17,692 nt of DNA from an uncultured bacterium. Its GTDB lineage: Bacteria; Bacillota; Clostridia; Oscillospirales; Oscillospiraceae. The stretch covers positions 1 to 17,692 of the forward strand of contig CASEKM010000013.1 in NCBI GenBank assembly GCA_949288405.1. The letters run 5' to 3'. Shown in pieces: positions 12,985 to 17,692 of the stretch (its first letter is position 1; each line of letters begins with the position of its first letter). The notes under the pieces were generated by a model. That model did not search any database, was not told where the DNA came from, and saw nothing but the letters and a program-made list of their open reading frames with translations. The position numbers and the translations under genes were made by a program.

Positions 12985-13440
12985 ATGGCAAAGGTGACCG
13001 ACACCGTGGCCCAGCTGGCCCTCCCCTTTGTGGAGGCGGCGGGCTGCACCCTGTGGGACGTGGAATATGTGAAGGAGGCCGGGGAGTGGTTCCTGCGGGT
13101 CTATATCGACAAGGAGGGCGGCATCTCCATCGACGACTGTGAGGCGGTCTCCCGTCCCCTGTCCGACAAGCTGGACGAGGCCGACCCCATCGAGGGCAGC
13201 TACACCTTCGAGGTGTCCTCCGCCGGGGCCGACCGGGTGCTGAAAAAGCCGGAGCACTTCGCCCAGTTCCAGGGGGCCGAGGTGGAAGTGCGCCTGTATC
13301 GCGCCCGGGAGGGCCGCAAAGACTATGTGGGGACGCTCCAGTCCTGGGACAACGGCGACGTGGTCCTGGAGGTGGGCGGCGCGCCCATGACCTTCACCAA
13401 GCAAGAAGTAGCCCAGGTGCGGCTGTATCCCCGCTTCTGA
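12985..13440 (+). CDS. rimP: Ribosome maturation factor RimP
   Basis: RimP assists 30S subunit assembly, acting on the S12/central pseudoknot region. The 151-residue product has typical length: N-terminal alpha/beta domain (LPFVEAAGCTLWDVEYVKEAGEWFLRVYID) with the conserved GG.SIDDCE..SR segment (46-58), the EVSSAGADRVLK motif (about 77-88, EVSSPGLDRPL in many species) and a C-terminal SH3-like domain (from about 95, GTLQSWDNGDVVLEV). Start ATG 12985 has AGGAGG (12974-12979) 5 nt upstream. An in-frame ATG at 12889 would add 32 residues translated from the leader hairpins and has no RBS. It is the first gene of the operon, 23 bp ahead of nusA. Confidence 0.95.
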   Translation: MAKVTDTVAQLALPFVEAAGCTLWDVEYVKEAGEWFLRVYIDKEGGISIDDCEAVSRPLSDKLDEADPIEGSYTFEVSSAGADRVLKKPEHFAQFQGAEVEVRLYRAREGRKDYVGTLQSWDNGDVVLEVGGAPMTFTKQEVAQVRLYPRF

Positions 13441-13463
13441 GGCAGTTGTAGGAGGAAACGTTC

Positions 13464-14678
13464 GTGGCTAAGAAGACGACCAAGAAAGTCAACAACAACG
13501 AGCTGGACGGTCCCGAGTTTTTCGCCGCCATCGCTCAGATCGAGCAGGAGAAGGGGATCAAGCCCGGCTACATGATGGAGAAGATCACCCAGGCTCTGGT
13601 CTCCGCCTACCGGCGGGACCACGAGGGCGTGGGCGACAACCTGGTGGTGGACGCCAACCCGGAGACCAACACCGTGCGCATGTTCCTGAAAAAGGACGTG
13701 GTGGAGGAGGTAGACAACCCCGCCACCGAGATCAGCCTGGCCGAGGCCCAGGCCGCCCTCCCCCGGGCTCAGCTGGGGGACGTGGTGCGCATCGAGATCA
13801 AGCCCAAGAGCTTCGGCCGCATCGCCGCTCAGACCGCCCGCCAGGTCATCATCCAGGGCATCCGGGAGGCGGAGCAGGGCATGGTGTACGACGAGTTCTC
13901 CTCCAAGGAGCACGAGCTGCTCACCGGCGAGGTCACCCGCATCGACCCCCGCAACGGGGCGGCCACCCTGCGCATCCGGTCTGGCTCCGAGTTCACCGAC
14001 GCCTACCTGGGCCCCAATGAGCAGGTGAAGGGCGAGCACTATGTGGAGGGCCAGCGGCTGCGGGTCTATATGGTGGAGGTGCGCAAGGCCACCAAGGGTC
14101 CCCAGGTCATCATCTCCCGCACCCACCCCGGCCTGGTGAAGCGCCTGTTTGAGCTAGAGGTACCCGAGATCTTCGACGGCACCGTGGAGATCAAGTCCAT
14201 CGCCCGGGAGGCGGGCTCCCGCACCAAGCTGGCGGTGTGGTCCGCCGACCCCAACGTGGACCCCATCGGCGCCTGCGTGGGCCCCCGGGGCCAGCGGGTG
14301 AACACCATCGTGGAGGAGCTCAAGGGCGAGAAGATGGACATCATCAAGTACTCCGAGGACCCCGCCGAGTACATCGCCGCCGCCCTCTCCCCCGCCGACG
14401 TGCTCAGCGTGGAGGCCCTGCCCGACGGCAAGAGCTGCCGCGTGGTGGTGCCCGACGACCAGCTGTCCCTGGCCATCGGCAAGGAGGGCCAGAACGCCCG
14501 CCTGGCCGCCAAGCTCACCGGTTTCAAGATCGACATCAAGCCCGCCTCCGCCCCCCTGGAGCCCATCGAGGAGCCCGAGGAGGACCTGTTCGCGGAGGAG
14601 GCCCCGGCTGAGGAGGCCGAAGCTCCTGCGGAGGACGCCGCCCAGGCCGAGGACGCGGAAGCGCCGGAAGAAACTTGA
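13464..14678 (+). CDS. nusA: Transcription termination/antitermination protein NusA
   Basis: NusA binds RNA polymerase and modulates pausing, intrinsic termination and antitermination. The 404 residues contain the N-terminal polymerase-binding domain (about 15-140, FFAAIAQIEQEKGI, YRRD), an S1 domain (about 150-215, LLTGEVTRIDPRNGAATLRI), KH1 with GPRG at 273-276 and KH2 with GKEG at 339-342, followed by a Glu/Ala-rich acidic tail (about 368-404). Firmicute NusA lacks the AR repeats of enterics; the acidic tail takes their place here. It starts at GTG 13464 with GGAGGAA (13451-13457). The last codons are followed, before ylxR, by a 93-bp gap carrying a long inverted repeat, unlike the tight spacing usual in this operon. 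Confidence 0.97.
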   Translation: MAKKTTKKVNNNELDGPEFFAAIAQIEQEKGIKPGYMMEKITQALVSAYRRDHEGVGDNLVVDANPETNTVRMFLKKDVVEEVDNPATEISLAEAQAALPRAQLGDVVRIEIKPKSFGRIAAQTARQVIIQGIREAEQGMVYDEFSSKEHELLTGEVTRIDPRNGAATLRIRSGSEFTDAYLGPNEQVKGEHYVEGQRLRVYMVEVRKATKGPQVIISRTHPGLVKRLFELEVPEIFDGTVEIKSIAREAGSRTKLAVWSADPNVDPIGACVGPRGQRVNTIVEELKGEKMDIIKYSEDPAEYIAAALSPADVLSVEALPDGKSCRVVVPDDQLSLAIGKEGQNARLAAKLTGFKIDIKPASAPLEPIEEPEEDLFAEEAPAEEAEAPAEDAAQAEDAEAPEET

Positions 14679-14688
14679 TTTTAACAGC

Positions 14689-14739
14689 GTGAAGAGTGGA
14701 GAGTGAAGATATCTCCTATCTCAACTCTCCACTCTTCAC
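14689..14739 (+). repeat. 16-bp perfect inverted repeat between nusA and ylxR
   Basis: GTGAAGAGTGGAGAGT (14689-14704) is the exact reverse complement of ACTCTCCACTCTTCAC (14724-14739); the 19-nt loop is GA/TC-rich. No T-run follows, so it is not a standard terminator. The arms are built from repeated GAGTGRAGA-type units, and the composition differs from the flanking genes, which suggests an inserted repeat. A double-stranded stem here could be an RNase III cleavage point between nusA and the distal genes. Confidence 0.85.
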
Positions 14740-14771
14740 TCTCAACTCTATCCAAAAGGGTGGTGCGGAAC

Positions 14772-15050
14772 GTGCCGAAAAAAATACCCATGCGCCAGTG
14801 CGTGGGCTGCCGGGAGATGAAGCCCAAGCGGGAGCTGATCCGGGTGGTCAAATCCCCCGAGGGGCAGGTCTCCCTGGACTTTCGGGGAAAGCTCCCCGGC
14901 CGGGGGGCCTATGTGTGTCCCGATCCGGCCTGCCTGGCCAAGGCCAGGAAGTCCAAAGCCCTGGAGCGGGCCTTTTCCGCCCCCCTCCCCCCTGAGGTGT
15001 GGGAGGCTCTGGAACAGCAGATGAAGGAGGTGCCCCCGGATGTCCAATGA
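14772..15050 (+). CDS. ylxR: YlxR/RnpM RNA-binding protein
   Basis: A small nucleic-acid-binding protein of the nusA operon; in Bacillus it is reported to bind and modulate RNase P (hence RnpM). The 92 residues show the signature IPMRQCVGCREMKPKRELIRVV (5-26) and GRGAYVCPDPACL (43-55). The start GTG 14772 gives the family-typical beginning MPKKIPMR and has AAGGG (14756-14760) upstream; an ATG at 14703 lies inside the inverted repeat and would add a spurious Ser/Leu-rich leader. It overlaps ylxQ by 11 nt. Confidence 0.93.
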   Translation: MPKKIPMRQCVGCREMKPKRELIRVVKSPEGQVSLDFRGKLPGRGAYVCPDPACLAKARKSKALERAFSAPLPPEVWEALEQQMKEVPPDVQ

Positions 15051-15669
15051 TCCCGTGCTCCACCTGCTGGGACTGGCCCGAAAGGCCGGCCGTCTGGAAC
15101 TGGGCGAGGAGCCGGTGGGCGCCGTCTGCCGGGCCAGACAGGCCAAGCTGGTGCTGCTGGCCGCCGACGCCGCCTCCAACACCTACCGCCGGGCCGCCCA
15201 CTTTGGAGAGGCCGGCAACGTGCTCTGGCTGGAGCTCCCCTTCACCAAGGCGGAGCTGGGCCTGGCCCTGGGCCGGGGGAGCTGCGCCATGCTGGCTCTC
15301 ACCGACGTGGGCTTCGCCTCCTCCCTGGTCCAGAAGCTGTCCGCCCGGGACCCGGCCAAGTACGGCCCCGCCGCCCAGCAGCTGAAAACCAAGGCGGACC
15401 GCGCCCTCCAGCGCCAGCGGGAGAAGCGCCAGCACGAGAAAAATCTGCGGGAGGGCAAAAAGAAGCCCTGGGCGGTCCCATCCCCGGCCAAGGAGGACGC
15501 CCCGCCCGCCAAGAAAACCAAGCCCGCCAGAACTGCCCACGGTCCCGCACGGGGCGCTCCCCTCTCCGGGCAGCGCCGGGACGCCAGCCGTCCCGCCCGC
15601 TCCGGCGGTCCCCATAAGCCCGGCCCAGGCGGCCGCAAGCTGTCCGGCAAGTTCCGGCATCATCCCTAA
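15040..15669 (+). CDS. ylxQ: YlxQ, L7Ae-family RNA-binding protein with a long basic C-terminal tail
   Basis: L7Ae/L30e/Gadd45-type proteins bind kink-turn RNA. Residues 1-103 make the usual fold (LLGLARKAGRLELGEEPV, KLVLLAADAASNT, ELPFTKAELGLALGRG, ALTDVGFASSL), about the full length of Bacillus YlxQ. Residues 104-209 form an extra 105-residue tail rich in Lys, Arg, Pro and Gly (QRQREKRQHEKNLREGKKKP, then PAKKTKPARTAHGPARG), predicted disordered, ending KLSGKFRHHP. The frame is open and uninterrupted to the stop 20 nt before infB. Start ATG 15040 has AAGGAGGTG (15024-15032) 7-9 nt upstream, inside the end of ylxR, so the two are translationally coupled. Confidence 0.88.
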   Translation: MSNDPVLHLLGLARKAGRLELGEEPVGAVCRARQAKLVLLAADAASNTYRRAAHFGEAGNVLWLELPFTKAELGLALGRGSCAMLALTDVGFASSLVQKLSARDPAKYGPAAQQLKTKADRALQRQREKRQHEKNLREGKKKPWAVPSPAKEDAPPAKKTKPARTAHGPARGAPLSGQRRDASRPARSGGPHKPGPGGRKLSGKFRHHP

Positions 15670-15689
15670 GAAACGAGGTGGCTCCCGAT

Positions 15690-17692
15690 ATGATGATCAA
15701 ATATCCCATTCACAAGGTTGCCAAGGATTTCAAGCGGGGGTCCAAAGAGCTCCCCTCCAAGGAGATCATGGACATTCTGACCCAGTACGGTCATCCCCCC
15801 AAGAACCACATGCAGCCCCTGACCGACCAGGAGCTGTCCATCGTCTTTGAATATCTCACCCAGCACAACCAGGTGGACTCCATCGAGTCCATTTACGCCG
15901 ACGTGTACCACGAGCCGGCCCCCGCCAAGCCCGCCGCTCCCGCCCCCAAACAGGGCGGCCAGAGCCAGGGCGGCAAGGGCGCCGGAAACGGCGGCCAGCA
16001 GCCCAAGCAGCATCAGAGCGCCCCCGCCGCCAAGGGCGGCGCTCAGAGCGCCCAGAGCGCGCCCCAGCAGCACGCCGGCCAGAAGGGCCAGCAGCCCTCC
16101 GCCCCCACTCACAGCGCCTCCCGCACCCCCGCCAAGAAGGTGGTGGACACCCGGGGCGGCCAGGCGGTGAACCTGGAGAAGTACGACGAGCGCCTGGAGA
16201 GCTTCACCACCGAGCGCCAGCAGCAGGGCGGCGGCAAGCAGAAGTTCCAGGGCCGCAACGCCCAGCGCCAGCGGGGCAAGCAGCAGGGCTCCGGCAACAA
16301 GCGCCGCCAGGAGGAGGCCGAGAAGATGCGCCGCCTCCAGCTGGAGATCGCCAAGAAGGCCCCCGTGAAGGTGATGATCCCCGACGAGATCGGGGTGGGC
16401 GAGCTGGCCTCCCGCATGAAGAAGACGGGCGCCGAGGTGGTCAAGACCCTGATGAAGATGGGCGTCATGGCCTCCCTCAGCGAGATCATCGACTACGACA
16501 CCGCCGCCCTGGTGGCTATGGAGCTGGGCTGCAAGGTGGAGAAGGAAGTAGTGGTCACCATCGAGGAGAAGCTCATCGACACCACCGAGGACAAGGAGGA
16601 GGATCTCCTGCCCCGCGCCCCCGTTGTGGTGGTCATGGGCCACGTGGACCACGGCAAGACCTCCCTGCTGGACTATATCCGCCACGCCAACGTGGTCTCC
16701 GGCGAGGCCGGCGGCATCACCCAGCACATCGGCGCCTATCAGGTGGACGTGAACGGCAAGCCAGTCACCTTCCTTGACACCCCCGGCCACGAGGCCTTCA
16801 CCGCCATGCGGGCCCGGGGCGCCATGGTCACCGACATCGCCATCCTGGTGGTGGCCGCCGACGACGGCATCATGCCCCAGACCGTGGAGTCCATCAACCA
16901 CGCCAAGGCCGCCGAGATCCCCATCATCGTGGCCATCAACAAGATGGATAAACCCACCGCCAACCCCGACCGGATCATGCAGCAGCTCACCGAGTACAGC
17001 CTGGTGCCCGAGGAGTGGGGCGGCGACACCATCATCTGCCCCATCTCCGCCAAGACGGGCATGGGCATCGACAACCTGCTGGACATGGTGGTCCTCACCG
17101 CCGAGATGCGGGAGCTGAAGGCCAACCCCAACCGCTCCGCCCACGGCGCGGTCATCGAGGCCCGGCTGGACAAGGGCCGCGGCCCCGTGGCCACCCTGCT
17201 GGTGCAGAACGGCACCCTGAAGCAGGGCGACGTGATCATCGCCGGCACCGCCGTGGGCCGTGTCCGGGCCATGACCAACGACAAGGGCCAGAAGGTCACC
17301 GAGGCCGGCCCCTCCGTCCCCGTGGAGATCATCGGCATGGGCGAGGTGCCCGAGGCCGGCGACGACTTCCACGCCGTGGCCGACGAGCGCATGGCCCGCG
17401 AGCTGGCCGAGCAGCGCAAGTCCGAGCAGAAGAACGCCCTGAACAGCAATGTGGGCAAGGTCACCCTGGAGGACCTGTTCAGCCAGATCCAGGCCGGCGA
17501 GATGAAGAACCTGAACGTCATCGTCAAGGCCGACGTGCAGGGCTCCGCCGAGGCGGTGAAGTCCTCCCTGGAGAAGCTGACCAACGAGGAGGTCCGGGTG
17601 CGGGTCATCCACTGCGCCGTGGGCGCCATCAACGAGTCCGACGTGATGCTGGCCGCCACCTCCGGGGCCATCATCGTGGGCTTCAACGTGCG
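15690..17692 (+). CDS. infB: Translation initiation factor IF-2 (N-terminal and GTPase parts, runs off the right edge)
   Basis: IF-2 is the GTPase that positions fMet-tRNA and joins ribosomal subunits. 667 codons are visible. Residues 1-75 are an N-terminal winged-type domain (IKYPIHKVAKDFKRGSKELP). A Gly/Gln/Ala/Pro-rich low-complexity linker covers about 76-150. A basic stretch and second IF2-N domain (VKVMIPDEIGVGELASRMKK) follow. The G domain has G1 GHVDHGKT (317-324), G3 DTPGHE (from 363), G4 NKMD (417-420) and G5 SAK (453-455). Domain II and the start of domain III are present. The C-terminal fMet-tRNA domain is beyond the window. ATG 15690 (followed by a second in-frame ATG at 15693) has GAGGTG (15675-15680) 9 nt upstream. 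Confidence 0.97.
   Translation, partial: MMIKYPIHKVAKDFKRGSKELPSKEIMDILTQYGHPPKNHMQPLTDQELSIVFEYLTQHNQVDSIESIYADVYHEPAPAKPAAPAPKQGGQSQGGKGAGNGGQQPKQHQSAPAAKGGAQSAQSAPQQHAGQKGQQPSAPTHSASRTPAKKVVDTRGGQAVNLEKYDERLESFTTERQQQGGGKQKFQGRNAQRQRGKQQGSGNKRRQEEAEKMRRLQLEIAKKAPVKVMIPDEIGVGELASRMKKTGAEVVKTLMKMGVMASLSEIIDYDTAALVAMELGCKVEKEVVVTIEEKLIDTTEDKEEDLLPRAPVVVVMGHVDHGKTSLLDYIRHANVVSGEAGGITQHIGAYQVDVNGKPVTFLDTPGHEAFTAMRARGAMVTDIAILVVAADDGIMPQTVESINHAKAAEIPIIVAINKMDKPTANPDRIMQQLTEYSLVPEEWGGDTIICPISAKTGMGIDNLLDMVVLTAEMRELKANPNRSAHGAVIEARLDKGRGPVATLLVQNGTLKQGDVIIAGTAVGRVRAMTNDKGQKVTEAGPSVPVEIIGMGEVPEAGDDFHAVADERMARELAEQRKSEQKNALNSNVGKVTLEDLFSQIQAGEMKNLNVIVKADVQGSAEAVKSSLEKLTNEEVRVRVIHCAVGAINESDVMLAATSGAIIVGFNV

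Noticed and set aside
15666..17612. 648-codon open frame on the minus strand
   Set aside because: It is fully antisense to infB, whose GTPase motifs are unmistakable; the His/Gly/Leu-rich product is the usual shadow of GC-rich coding DNA.
1..17692. tRNA, rRNA, CRISPR array, insertion sequence or prophage genes
   Set aside because: No cloverleaf with CCA-type end, no regularly spaced repeats, and no transposase, integrase or phage structural motifs were seen in either strand.

Overview
The window is about 17.7 kb of GC-rich DNA from a low-diversity-motif, Gram-positive type genome. The best fit is the class Clostridia, probably an Oscillospiraceae relative of Flavonifractor, Lawsonibacter or Pseudoflavonifractor. 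This rests on the order rimP-nusA-ylxR-ylxQ-infB, HPr with both His15 and Ser46, MutS2, an SLH-anchored secreted protein, strong AGGAGG ribosome binding sites, and sigma-A promoters embedded in GC-rich coding DNA. The assignment is inference; no 16S or marker comparison was possible.

Layout. Positions 1-1164 (-) hold the N-terminal 388 codons of uvrC, which runs off the left edge. A gene-free stretch of about 580 bp packed with palindromes follows (1165-1744). Next come an EcsC-family gene (1745-2536, -) and ptsH/HPr (2613-2876, -), separated by a compact hairpin terminator. mutS2 (3095-5421, -) is interrupted by a small frame-shifting deletion in its ATPase domain. Divergent from mutS2 is a strong promoter driving a 25-codon membrane peptide (5634-5711, +). 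An AGCS-type Na+/alanine symporter (5896-7266, +) comes next, ending in a bidirectional terminator. Facing it is a secreted peptidase C26 (class I glutamine amidotransferase fold) fused to three SLH domains (7353-9200, -), then a xylose-isomerase-like TIM-barrel gene (9407-10225, -).

The most distinctive accessory locus lies at 10341-12793. Leftward run padR, a HAAS/DUF1700-like membrane protein and a tiny secreted peptide whose frame is broken at a T5 run; the genes overlap at their ends. Rightward runs a secreted protein with two tandem GETYG modules. The two divergent promoters have their -35 boxes arranged as a perfect 8-bp inverted repeat, a natural site for PadR. I infer a cell-envelope-responsive switch controlling secreted products. 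The rightward leader also carries a three-codon minigene (M-D-M-stop) with its own strong Shine-Dalgarno.

The right end (12847-17692, +) is the translation/transcription operon rimP-nusA-ylxR-ylxQ-infB, with infB running off the edge. It has a terminator-like hairpin and an RBS-adjacent hairpin in the rimP leader, a 16-bp perfect inverted repeat between nusA and ylxR, and a YlxQ with a long basic tail.

Two independent frame disruptions (mutS2 and the secreted peptide) may be real mutations or assembly/sequencing errors; raw reads would decide.
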